A stretch of 64,000 bases of DNA from Hyaloscypha bicolor E (taxonomy: Eukaryota > Ascomycota > Leotiomycetes > Helotiales > Hyaloscyphaceae): the NCBI RefSeq assembly GCF_002865645.1, contig NW_020194618.1, forward strand, positions 774,885 through 838,884. Direction: 5' to 3'. The position numbers were made by a program, and so were the translations under genes. Within the stretch, counting starts at the first letter, position 1, and the number at the start of each line of letters is the position of its first letter. The notes under the pieces were generated by a model that saw only the letters and a list, made by a program, of their open reading frames with translations, ran no database searches and was not told the origin of the DNA. Positions 1 through 9,869 of the stretch are shown here, piece by piece.

Positions 1-925
1 ATAAGGGCTATCTAATTAATCTTATAAAGTCAAATACTAAGAAGGCAAAAAAGAGTAAGGCTAGCTTATCTAAGAAATATAAGATATTAGATAATAGTAA
101 GAATTCTAATAATAAAAAGACTAAGAACAGAAAAACTTCTAGTAATAAAAGAAACTCTAACTATAATAAAAGTAGCTAAACTAGTATTAAGATATTTATT
201 ATAACTAGAAAATATATAATACTAAGTAATAGTTATTATATAAAGTACTAGTCTGAAACTAAGAGCTAGTAAATAATCCTAAAGACCAAATTAAAGAAAT
301 AATACCCTATAAATATTAATAAATTAGTAAATAATACTATTTAAGAAGTCGGAAAACTTCTTAGAAGCTCTTATAAAACCAAAATCATATAGTTTAAGGC
401 CCGGGAATTTAATAATAAAATAGCTTAAGTAGCTGCCCTTAATATATAAGTCTCTATTATAGAGAAATAACTTGAAAATATATATATTAAGTTCGAGAAG
501 GCCTAGAAATTAATTAAGTAGCTTAGAAACGGTATAATTAAGCTAAATACTATTATCCTAACTAAAAAGAAAGGTAAGCAAGCTACTATATTAAAGCTTA
601 TATTAATAAATAGACTCGATTTATTACCCCTATTTAAAGACTACCCGATAATAATAGTCCTAATATTAGTTATAGCCTATATAATACTTCCAGATCATAT
701 TATTAATATAAGTATAGGTATAATATAAGTAATAAATACTAAGAACTAGCCGGAATATACTAGAAACTGGGTTATTCTAATAGAGTTAAGACTATACTTT
801 AATTATAAGTAAGCTATAGGAATTAGACAGAATAGGATTAATAGCCATTATTTCCTCTTTTTTCTTTTCTATACTACGGCTAAATAATCCCCTAAATAAG
901 AGTATTTAGACTTCTCTTTAGGGGG
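1..925 (+). mobile_element. RIP-degraded internal part of a retrotransposon (probably Ty3/gypsy)
   Basis: Very AT-rich DNA with no open frame longer than a few dozen codons and TA/AA steps everywhere, as RIP leaves behind. It runs into a purine tract (about 921-930, a G9 run followed by taa) placed directly before an LTR-like segment, which is where the polypurine tract of a Ty3/gypsy element sits. Orientation (+) follows from that. No protease, RT or integrase motif survives well enough to name. The left edge is cut by the window. Confidence 0.5.
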
Positions 926-931
926 GGGGTA

Positions 932-1137
932 ATATAACGGCTAGTATAAGGGTATAATCTGCTAAGGACAGGATATCGGAAACAGGTACAAAACGAAGCT
1001 AAGCCAGAATTGCTTGGACGGAATAATACTAAAGGTCGAGGCATCCTCCCTACTTTGTTCCATAGCTTAGTATTTTCCAATATATGAGATTCTTTGAACT
1101 TTGAGCCTTCGACCATTGCATTGATCCCGCCGTCACA
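932..1137 (+). repeat. LTR, RIP-altered, 3' LTR of the element to the left
   Basis: The segment ends in GCCGTCACA and begins with ATAACGGC, which is TGTGACGGC after G-to-A changes, so the two ends form the short inverted repeat typical of LTRs. A G-rich tract precedes it. The sequence near its right end (CTTTGAGCxTTCGxCCATTGC) recurs in the LTR-like unit at 14995-15239 read on the minus strand, so the two probably belong to one family. The 99-codon minus-strand ORF inside it is a chance frame. Confidence 0.5.
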
Positions 1138-1283
1138 AATAGTATTAAAAACAAGCTTTCTTTTTAAAAATAAAATTTGCTCTAAGGGCATTTCTTTCTA
1201 AAACTTGTTAAAGTAACCCGCTTCTAGGGATCCTAGAGGAATAGCTTTATTTCACTGCTACGAAAGTCAAGTAATCGTCTGTC

Positions 1284-3587
1284 TTAGTGGATCTCAATCT
1301 CTTCTAAAGACACTAACCCCTTCTCTAAATTATCCATTACCTCTCCATCCATAACTCCAAGCACAAAACATTCACCTTGATGCGTGTAATAGCCATCTGT
1401 TTTACGCAGGATTACAGGTACGCTGAGTCCAGGGAACACGCAAACAACATCACCCACCTCTACACGTGGAGAACCAAGTCCCATATATCCACGACTGGTT
1501 ATAAAGAACTTGCGATCCTTTGTCTTGTGATGCAGCGTGGAGACGAAAGACTGCATCTTTAGGTCCTTGCACGCTTCAGTAACCGAACTGACTGCAACAC
1601 TAGGCGACCAAGTTAATGATCCTTCGGAGCCGGGATCTCCAAGGAAGAGGTCAAATTTCAAGGGTTCTTCGGAATGCCACAGCGTATATCTTTTCCATCC
1701 GGCTATTTCTGAGCAAGGAGGGTACCAGGGGCCGAACACGACGCCTAACAAAAACGCCTTTGCAAATTCGAAGAAGCGATCTTCTGATGTGGAGAGTCGA
1801 GCGTTTGTTATAAAATCCTGGTCTAAGAGAATTGTCCGGAAGTAGGCTTGTAATTGTGGTATCCCTGTAGGATAGGATTTACTTCTGCCTTCGTAGATCA
1901 ATCTTGCCCAGCTAGGGGTGTCTGCATTTCATGTGTTAGTAAAGTACGTCTCAAACCAGACCAAGAATTGTTACAAAGACGTGCCTTCAACCCAAGTGTC
2001 CTTGCACTTTTCTTGCGCAATTCCAGATTTAAGTTCCTCTGTATCACTGTTGTATACTTTATTGTCGGTAATATGACGTTTGATCAGCATATGATCATGT
2101 CCACCACACCATATCCCATCTTCTACACAACCGGGGCAGAGGTCAAAATCTCCATTCCCGCAAATGTTGCAATGGTAATGTTGGTTGAGTACAGGACCAC
2201 AGCAATTGTCGCAACAGATGACTTTTGGCTTCTGAGATGGACTACAATTAGAAATAGCAGTCACTTTAAGGTATTCGTTGATGAGTTCTGTTCTCCTTTT
2301 GGCAGCGGCAAGTCCAAGAGCATTTCTTCCACTGGAAAGGAAGTGGGATGTTGGGAACGAGTCGATTTCAGTTACAGTATCCCAGACAACTCCTTGCGCA
2401 TATAAAGCCAGTGATGGCAACAGGGAGCAATGTGCCAACCCTTTTCTTCCCAAATCTGCGCTATACAGTTCGGTATCTAGAGGGCGTGGGTATCCCACCT
2501 GGCCCCAGTCAGGTACCCATGACGGAAGTACCATTCCATCAGGCGTGGTCGAGGAGCGTGGAGGACTATTATGCAAAATTTCTAGGTTCTGGTGCGTGTG
2601 AACCATAATACTTGCGACCTTGATATATAATTCAGAAATCGAAATTGTATAGTCAGGTAGGCCGAAGCAGTCCCCGTCACTCGCGAGTCCCTGCATGCCG
2701 TAGATGCGATCCCTGGGATCAGTACACATCATACAGTCGACTAGCCCACCCAGGATAGAAGATAGTTTGCTATCTATCTTTTTTTGCGCCAGGTACTCTT
2801 GTCGGAGAAAGGACTTTGCGAAGTGTCCTGCGCAGCCTCGACCCCAAATTAGGCCCAGGAAGTCGAACTTTTGAAACTTCCATGCTCCTGGATCTGTCTT
2901 CGTGGATATGATCAGACTCCACCAGTGCAACAGGCGCCATGAAAAACTGATGTCTCCACATGTGAACAAGACCTCCTTGCCAAACACATATTCTTGAACT
3001 GTCCACAACCTCAACCACCAGGGTCGTTCAAAGAAGGACAGAATTGCGTCGCATGCGCTTCCATCCAGTTCATTCAGTGCCTCTATTGTCTCTTCTCGAC
3101 TGGTTTTTTTCCCCTTATTCCCAAATTCCTTGAATAGTCCTTGTATCGTTTGTAACGCAAGCCTTCCATCTTTGCCTTCCTCTCCAAGCCACACAACTAC
3201 ACATGACGCTCCGGAGTAGATATCTCCCATAAGTTGGACTTGTTGGCTGCGTTCATCTAGGTCCGATTGATTGATGCAAATAGCATCAATCCACCAGCGC
3301 ATCTGCGGACGCTTATCTCGTAGCTCTCCCTCAGCCCCTCGAAAATGGCGTAGCGCTACATCCAGGTTCGCCGTTACCTGGACTTCTACACCGTTGATAT
3401 GCATTGGAACGGTGATGTTGGGATCCCCCCAGCAATAAGACAGTGCATAATAGCCTGGAATCTTGTCGAGAGATATTTCCCTGGTCGTGCATTCTATAGG
3501 TGCCGATTTCTCTACCGAAGGGTGAATAGTAACTATTCGTATTTCGCGATTGCTGTATATTAAGGGAGAATATATTGACCGTTCCAT
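1284..3587 (-). CDS. HET-domain (heterokaryon incompatibility) protein with ZZ-type zinc finger
   Basis: Two exons, 3587-1975 and 1911-1284, joined over a 63-bp intron with a TACTAAC branch site; predicted 746 aa. The HET domain (PF06985) is at about residues 45-200, with its marks YYALSYCWGD and WWIDAICINQSDLDERSQQV. Near residue 480 a Cys/His cluster (CDNCC..HCNIC..CPGC plus later His) reads as a ZZ zinc finger. The C-terminus after the intron (GYMGLG, VGDVVCVFPG, GECFVLGVMDGE) is the standard tail of long HET proteins, which supports joining the exons. HET proteins set off incompatibility and cell death when unlike partners fuse; the partner here is unknown. It borders a transposon island, a common setting for fast-evolving HET genes. 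No break seen. Confidence 0.88.
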
Positions 3588-3599
3588 ACTCTCTGCTCA

Positions 3600-4480
3600 G
3601 CAAAGGCACGGACTGAAGTGGAAACTCTTGAATCGATTGACTTATTCGACAGTTCTAAGTAGCTCTTTATAGCCGTAGCTACGTCGTAGGATCGAATCCA
3701 AAATCCTGTCTGCCCCTGGCAATGCTCGTCCCCGAGGAACTCTGCGATGGCACCTATGTTCTACAATCCGGGAAGTTCATCCGCGAGGTGGATCGTCCTG
3801 CAACTGCTCGGGTTGTGCTTTCTGGAGTTTCGCATGTGCTTTCTCCGGTTTTGGGTCGCAAGGATCCTGCGGATTACCGTGAACCCGTGAGATGGCACTT
3901 GTGGTGAATAAGGGTTGTTGAATGATTGTAGGCGCTGGAGCTGTTGCAGGATGAGCGTCGTAGTTTGATGTTGATGTTGATTGCCAAGCTCTGAAAGAGT
4001 GGTGGACGGCGGTTATTTGCTTAATAATTCTATTGTGCGTAGTACCTTGGAGCCTGAGGTTATAAATTACTACTTTTGGCTTAACTTAAGAGATACCATT
4101 TTCGGCAACGCTAGGTAAAATGCAGATGATCGCCGGTACAGGCGAAGTACTAGGATACGAATATCGATGTTGAAAACTGAACCAGGACGATAAGGCTCGG
4201 CATACACATATATCAGGCACGGCTCGGCACGAATTCTCGCCCCGTTCCGCGACAATACTTGTAATGCAAACCAACATGATTAGTCGGTTAAACAACGTAG
4301 GAAGGGAGGAAGTTGTCGCCCGCCACTTTACAAAGCCATTTAGCGTACCCGCCACGGCATCGATCAGATGTGCAACAAATAATTCTGCTATCCTTCGGCT
4401 TGCACATGACACGTGGTATACATCACTTTCCCGATATATGACTAGCACATTAGGCAAGGAACCCGGACTTGACTCTCTCG
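3600..4480. other. Intergenic stretch, no supported gene
   Basis: Contains only short overlapping ORFs (for example a 61-codon plus-strand frame at 3722-3907) without recognisable domain or start context. The right part probably belongs to decayed sequence downstream of the gag fragment that follows. Confidence 0.5.
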
Positions 4481-4489
4481 GCCTCCAAA

Positions 4490-5242
4490 GTCGCCAAAAA
4501 TGATCGGGGAGCCGAAGGTGGACCCCCACGAAATATCGAAATGATCATTATCGACTCGGTCACGAATGTGATCTTGGGCTTCGTTCGTGGTACGAGAGTA
4601 CACATATGAAATCTTGTGATTCTTATCATCAAATAGACGTGAATCGACTTTGAGTTTGGTTTCAATGTTCGACTTCCAAGTCTCGAACTCAGGCTGGTGA
4701 CCCTTCTTCCTTGAGAACTTATCAGGATCCTCTAGCCTAGCACGGCCTTTGGTGTTATGTGTTGTGCTCTCTGTAGATGGTGTAACAGAGGGCTATCGTC
4801 GTTGTTGTTCAAGGTATTCGATGGTGCCTTGTTTTTTGGTGAGCTCACGCTCGAGGTCGTCGTTGTCTCCTCGCGGGTTATGGATATCCTGATCGAGAGT
4901 TTCAATTCTGGCTTGTTGGCTTTGAATCATGGTGAGAATCGTAGTGTGCTCATTGTGAATTTTGATGTAATGGGTAGCAAGTTGTTGGGCCTGTTGGATG
5001 GCATATGCTTGTTGGGAGCCTGTCCAGGTGGCAGTGTCATCGAAAGAGTCAATGCTCCAGAAGGTTGGTTGTTTGTCATTCTCGTTGTCGAGTACTGACC
5101 TTCGTGATTTGAAGGTGTTCTTGCGAGAAGTAAGTTCTACTTCACGGGAGTTAGATGTGATGTCGTCAGTTTCTTGAGGAGACTGATCAAGTTGGCCTAT
5201 ATCGTCGTCGGATACAGAGGTTTGTTGTGCTGGTCGAGCCAT
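4490..5242 (-). mobile_element. Gag-like fragment of an LTR retrotransposon
   Basis: The ORF from 5242 down to 4793 (149 aa, starting MARPAQQTSVSDDDIG) is acidic at the start and then Gln-rich and coiled-coil-like, ending in LEQQRR. After a break, a second frame downstream (about 4740-4500) reads LEDPDKFS, FETWKSNIETKL and ISYVYSRTTNEAQDHI, which resembles the core of fungal Ty3/gypsy Gag proteins that carry a DP(D/E)KF start and a YIYSRT stretch. It lacks protease, RT and integrase and is truncated at about 4490. The adjoining LTR lies upstream, as expected for gag next to a 5' LTR. Confidence 0.6.
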
Positions 5243-5373
5243 TGTAATAGAATGAACGACTCCGTTATTGTTTGTTGTTTGTTAATGACGGTCCAAGAAA
5301 CGCGTCGAATGCACTTTGGGAAAATGCTACAGTTTAACTCAGTAGCTTGAGTGCAAAGGGGAGCTTGATATTG

Positions 5374-5595
5374 TGTCACGAAGACGAATCAGGTGCAGTG
5401 ATACAAAAGCAAGAGACTCGTATCAACGAAGATATCAAGCTACAAAAGAAAGAGAAAGAGAAAGAGTCTCTAACTCTGCTATAAATACAATGTGAGGCAC
5501 TTGATTCCTCCCAAGTGAATGCCAAACGAGTGAATTGGAATCTCTGCCTGGCGAATGAGGCTATCCCCGAAATCACTAACCGAGCACCTTACATT
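5374..5595 (-). repeat. LTR of the gag fragment
   Basis: On the minus strand the unit begins TGTAAGGTGC and ends TTCGTGACA, that is TGT...ACA ends, about 222 bp, and contains a TATTTATA-like box and CT-rich stretches as in fungal LTRs. It lies about 130 bp upstream of the gag start. No second copy is present in the window, so the element is truncated on its 3' side. Confidence 0.5.
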
Positions 5596-6650
5596 CATGA
5601 CAAGTTAGAGTCCGTAAATGAGTATAAGCCTCGAGAGTACCCGCTCAGGGTCAAATAGTACTAGACCAGTAGCTGCGAACCCACTATAGATCATATCTGA
5701 AGTCATAGACTGGCTACAGGCAGAAACGTAAGCCGTAAGAAAGTCTGGCTTATTAATATAATCGGGGCCTGTTTGTATGGACCCTTCAATTTATTGCCTG
5801 TAAGAGCGCTTTAAAACCGCGAAACAGCTAATATCTAACGGCTGTAATAAATATAACAAGTGTAGTAGCATACAAAGAGTAATAATATAGTGCTTCGCGC
5901 AGAACAAGTCAAACTCTGGTATAGCGTAACTCCCGTGGCTACTATATTAAGAATTAAAAGCCAATATACCCCTTTTATATAATCTCTTATATGTTTTTTT
6001 AAAAGATATCTATAAGCTAAGTAAGGCCTAGAGAGTCGTCTGTTTATCCTTTATTACTTAATGCAATTATCTAATCTAGTAAAAGTATATCTATATATTA
6101 AATCGAGATATAAATCTTTCTTTTAAAAATAATTATAAGTAATAAGCTCTAGCTACTTAATAAAATTAATTTAATAGTAGTAACTTATTTATAGTTCCTT
6201 AATTAAATAAAGACTAGCCTACTAGTTCTTTTAGAGCTTATAATAACCTTTGTAATTAAAATAACTTCTATTTAAAAGCCTATTATATTAAAATTATATA
6301 TATTCTCTTTTATAATCTTATATTTAGTAATTATGTTTTATATAAGCCGAAACTGGTCTCGAATAACTTATAGATCCTTGTATTTAGTACGCTAGTAATT
6401 ATACTTATAGTTATATTGCGAGAGAAGGAAGTTATACTATTATATAAATTATAAGACTATTTTTAGTTAATTATATAAGAATTATTATAGTTCGTACTCA
6501 ATAGTTTTTAAAGAAGTAAATTCGCTATCTACTAAATAAAACTATATATAACTAGAAAGCCTCGTTCGTTTATTAATAGTATCTACTTAATAAGAGCTGT
6601 CTCCTCTATAATCGAAAGTTTAGTGTTTATAGCTCGTAAACTTCTTCGCG
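5590..6650 (-). pseudogene. Fot1/pogo-family transposase relic (DDE_1), heavily RIP-mutated
   Basis: No open frame survives, but reading through stops on the minus strand recovers a recognisable order: LSIIEETALIK near 6600, YNFDETGF-like remnants in the middle, then HYIITLCM and LLQPLDISCFAVLKRSY near 5880-5820, YINKPDFLTAYVSA, and at the end GFAATGLVLFDPERVLSRL. The block PLDxxxFxxLKxxY followed by GFxxTGLxPxxPxxVL is the C-terminal part of the DDE_1 transposase (PF03184) of Fot1/pogo elements. Almost every difference is a transition (CAA or CAG to stop, C to T, G to A), the mark of RIP. Such elements insert at TA, like the small TIR elements nearby. Confidence 0.8.
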
Positions 6651-6908
6651 CGCGTCCTCCCTTGACGTGATATCGAAATATTAATTCTGTGATATCGTAC
6701 GCGTCCGCCGCGGCCCGTTGGCTTGTGAAATAGCTATCTTCGTAGGCCTAGAGCGCTAGAGCAATTCGCCTCTCTATGTGAGTGATTTGAGGGTTCATTG
6801 GTTAAGATATATAGAGTTGAAGGAATGTAAAAATGGAAGAATTAGTATAGTAGGGCGTGCGCAAGTTGCTTACCGAGTACGTTAGCTGTCGGAATAGGCT
6901 ATTCCGAA

Positions 6909-7000
6909 TAGCCGATTGAACTTAGGTAAAGGCACGCCGGCTTACATTGAGGTATCATCTCAGCCTCATAGAGGGGCTGAAAACATTTACCGCTGCTCTG
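6909..7000. repeat. Copy A of a 92-bp direct repeat
   Basis: Matches 7572-7662 over its whole length from tagccgattg to cgctgctctg with about ten differences, most of them transitions. Upstream, copy A has gtcggaata + 14 bp + gccgatt where copy B has gtcggaaTA + a 277-bp element + TAgccgatt, so A approximates the empty site of the MITE in B. Confidence 0.75.
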
Positions 7001-7148
7001 TAGGGTAGCATAGGGGCTTACAGAGTAGGGGTGCCTAGGATTCGATGGAGTAGCGTGTGACGGCAGGGGTGTTTGATGATTTGGTGAGATGTGCTGTAAA
7101 CGCTAGAGAGCGGTGGTGGCGCCGAAGATTACAAATGTATCAGTTGTA

Positions 7149-7280
7149 TCCCTTCGTCCGCTGAGACATTGCCACATTAGCGGCCGCACATGAATATCCC
7201 TAATTCGGCCAAAACATAATCCAAATTAGGGATATTCATGTGCGGCCGCTAATGTGGCAATGTCTCAGCGGACGAAGGGA
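7149..7280. mobile_element. 132-bp foldback element with 60-bp arms, TA flanked
   Basis: Counting the flanking TA, arms 7147-7208 and 7221-7282 are reverse complements over 62 bp with one mismatch (7206 against 7223); the spacer is 12 bp (7209-7220). Both outer ends are TA (7147-7148 and 7281-7282), the target duplication of Tc1/mariner-superfamily elements. The arms contain a NotI-like GCGGCCGC. No coding capacity. The near-perfect arms argue for recent insertion, or for a size too short to be hit by RIP. Confidence 0.8.
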
Positions 7281-7294
7281 TAGCCGTCGGAATA

Positions 7295-7571
7295 CGGAGG
7301 TCGCGGCCATAAGTCTTGCAACTACCAGGGTCGGCGCCACTTCTCGCTTAAGTGGCAGGGCCGTTGCACGGCAACCAAGAAGCGCTGTAAATACAGGGCC
7401 TTGCAGGCGTTCCGTGGCCAAAATATAGCGCACAGGCCCTATAAGCATCGCTAAACCTACTATTCCTACAGGCTATCGAGCCTAATCTTCGTTGCTAGGC
7501 CAGCTGCAAGTGGCGTCCTGAGGCTTGGCACTCATCCCTGCTGGTTGCAAGACTTATGGCCGCGACCTCCG
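7295..7571. mobile_element. 277-bp MITE with about 30-bp TIRs and TA target duplication
   Basis: The left end CGGAGGTCGCGGCCATAAGT (continuing to cttgcaac) is repeated as its reverse complement at the right end, which closes with GACCTCCG at 7571. It is flanked by TA at 7293-7294 and 7572-7573. It has no coding capacity and is inserted in copy B of the direct repeat described at 6909 and 7572. These are the properties of a Tc1/mariner-type MITE. ORFs overlapping it on both strands come from the TIRs and should be ignored. Confidence 0.85.
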
Positions 7572-7662
7572 TAGCCGATTGGACTTCGGTAAAGGCACGC
7601 GGCTTACATTAAGGTATCGTCTCGGCCTCATCAAGGTGCTGAAAACATTTGCCGCTGCTCTG
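7572..7662. repeat. Copy B of the direct repeat, split by the MITE
   Basis: Same sequence as 6909-7000 with about ten differences. The MITE sits at its left boundary. Confidence 0.75.
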
Positions 7663-7837
7663 GATTGACACACTTGTCTAAGGCATATGGTCCATAACGA
7701 TGGCGATATTTCTCGAGCTTCTGCTTTAGCTTCTGTCAATGACTAAGGAAGGGTCTCCGAATAATTCGTAAGCTGACCATTCAGTTTTTGACGAGCTGAG
7801 AAGTATAGTAGTACAAGCCCTGAGTAAGGTAGAATAC

Positions 7838-7846
7838 CTGCTATAT
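7838..7846 (+). promoter_or_regulatory. TATA-like box of the secreted-protein gene
   Basis: CTATATAAG lies about 130 bp upstream of the start codon at 7973, in a pyrimidine-rich leader with the ATG in the context acaATCATG. Confidence 0.35.
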
Positions 7847-7972
7847 AAGTCTCCTGCATCCTCTATCAGTCCATGTTCCGGATCTAGCTCTATTTTACAC
7901 TCTGCAAAGTCTTTCCTACGTTCAATCCTCTTCTCGCTGTGTGTATTCTTCACACCAACCTCAACCACAATC

Positions 7973-8404
7973 ATGCTTTTCATCGACCTTCTATTTGTTC
8001 TCGCAGCCACGAGCTTCATACCCCACGCGCTCGCTGACTTCCACATCGCCACGACCGAGACCTTTGACAACAGTGGTCTGATCGCCACCTACCGTATGCA
8101 AGCGTGTCCCTCAAACTACTACAACTGCGAGTGCTTCGGCAACGGCGACCGCGAGGGCTCATTTGGCGACGTCAACTATTGGGGCGACTTCACCATGGAT
8201 GCAGGGTTCTGTGGTATGGGAAAGATGGATTTTTACCCGGATGGAGACGCGTTGATCAACTTCTATATCTCGGGTGGAGATGGGACGGCGATTGGGTATT
8301 GCACTCCGAATACGGGAGATTCACTCAATTGTTGGACAGGGCCAGCAGATGGGACGGTGACGGTATTTGATGAGTGGTATTGTCATTCATACGTCTGTAA
8401 TTGA
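7973..8404 (+). CDS. Small secreted cysteine-rich protein (effector candidate)
   Basis: One exon, 143 aa. The first 21 residues form a signal peptide (hydrophobic LLFVLAATSF, cleavage after PHALA). The mature part of about 122 aa has eight cysteines (one CxC in NCECFGN, others in GFC, GYC, LNCW, WYCHSYVC) and many Gly, Asp and Tyr, which fits an extracellular disulfide-bonded fold. I recognise no named family. It stands alone between a repeat island and a decay zone, where effector-like genes are often found in plant-associated fungi. Function not assigned; the effector label is inference from size, secretion signal and Cys pattern. Confidence 0.75.
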   Translation: MLFIDLLFVLAATSFIPHALADFHIATTETFDNSGLIATYRMQACPSNYYNCECFGNGDREGSFGDVNYWGDFTMDAGFCGMGKMDFYPDGDALINFYISGGDGTAIGYCTPNTGDSLNCWTGPADGTVTVFDEWYCHSYVCN

Positions 8405-9549
8405 GTCGATATATGTACGGCGGAGGCTCTGGAAGCATTTGAACGCTTTGATAATCACAGCGGGGGTGAGTAAGGGACTGAGCAGGTCTAGCACGGTCAA
8501 ATTAGATTGCTTATATTATACGGAGGTGCCTTTTAAAAGTCTGTTCCCGTGCTAAAAGCGCTATAACTCTTAGCATGCCTATACAAATCGTTTTTAGAGA
8601 ATATACTTAATTTTATACCTATTACTCTACTGTTTACAGGGTTAATATGGTATAACCAATAAATTCGTACATACGTGCGATTATTGTTTACCTTAAATTA
8701 CTATATAGAGGCAAAACAACACCTGAAATCGCTGGCCAATTAAAGATCCAGTACAATTAATAGGATTTACACCAGGGCAATTAAACGTGGACTCCTCAGA
8801 GAGGATGATACCTGAGGTAAAACAAAGTCGCCAGCTGGAGCTGATAAAGGTTGCTGTCGATATCTCGCTGCGCGCGGGGTGGCTGACGTGGCCTTTTCAG
8901 AACAGAGGATTCTGCCAGCGAAACGGGTACGAAAACCATCCGACTGTCTGGTCCCTTGCCTTGCAAGCAAGCTCGTCATCAATTCTGCGCTGTTGATGGC
9001 CCGAGAAGCAATGACTGTACCAGCAGACAGGACACCTCTGCTGCGTGAGCAGAGTTTTCACCTCTCATTAGAGCTGCGCATGCGGCAGACGCTCTAAGAG
9101 GACTTAACGTGTGGGAAAGGCTAAAGTATTTGATAAAGAAGGGGAATCTAAGGCTGTGTACGCGCTGCGCGGGTAGGAGAGACCGGGCGAAGGTTGGGGA
9201 TCTTGTTAGAGGGTGCTGCGTACTCAGAGGGTAACGGTTGGACGCGATTTCGATCACGAGAGAAGACCGCTATAGCGACAGGCTTGAGGACGAATCCGCG
9301 GGATCACGCGAAGACAATACTAGCCCCTCCTTCGACCGCACGATTCTACAACAGACAAGGCAGAAGGGCCGGCAGCTGAGGAGGAACTGAGGCATGACGA
9401 GCCATCGGAGATACTGGGTTTGGAACACACAGAGGAAGATAATGCCAGCTTTTTGGTTAGTATGCGCATTTCTTTGTTAGCACTTTAGTTTGCTTTATTT
9501 TTAGGTTCATTTTCAGAGTCATCTTTAAAGGCTAGTACATCCAAGCTAA
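8405..9549. other. Intergenic, repeat-like, no supported gene
   Basis: 8560-8770 is AT-rich. 8870-9420 is GC-richer with short broken frames (RILPAKRVRKPS, and further on GLNVWERLKYLIKKG) that look like pieces of an old transposon protein but are too short to name. Confidence 0.4.
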
Positions 9550-9783
9550 ATGAAGAGATTTACTATTAATTTTCTCACTCTCGCCTTCTTCCCTTACATT
9601 AGTTCTACTGCTCCATCTGCTTCTTTCGACCCGCTCTGTAACCCAGGGTTTCCAATTACTACTGGAATTACTGCGTATGGAGCTGCCGGCACTAACAATA
9701 ATTTTACTATTCCGTGTGATAACCAGTTTCACGACATCACTAATTGTAAGTTGCCCTCTTTAAAGGCCATAAGTCAATGCTAA
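9550..9783 (+). CDS. Short ORF with signal-peptide-like N-terminus, possibly exon 1 of the broken gene to the right
   Basis: 77 codons. It starts MKRFTINFLTLAFFPYISST, a plausible signal peptide, followed by CNPGF and CDNQFHDITNC. The last codons fall on a good donor (gtaagt at about 9747), so it may be the first exon of a longer, now broken gene. No family recognised. Confidence 0.3.
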   Translation: MKRFTINFLTLAFFPYISSTAPSASFDPLCNPGFPITTGITAYGAAGTNNNFTIPCDNQFHDITNCKLPSLKAISQC

Positions 9784-9869
9784 TCTTTAAAGCTGGTCCT
9801 AATCCGGAGCTAAGCATCTCCTCTATCTCTGGAATGGCTTTCCCAATATAAATTGCCAGTTTTCAGGCC

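Noticed and set aside
892..1191. 99-codon minus-strand ORF
   Set aside because: Lies across the LTR and its polypurine tract; composition and position show a chance frame in a repeat.
7236..7448. Overlapping ORFs on both strands with similar ends
   Set aside because: They come from the palindrome and the MITE inverted repeat, not from genes.
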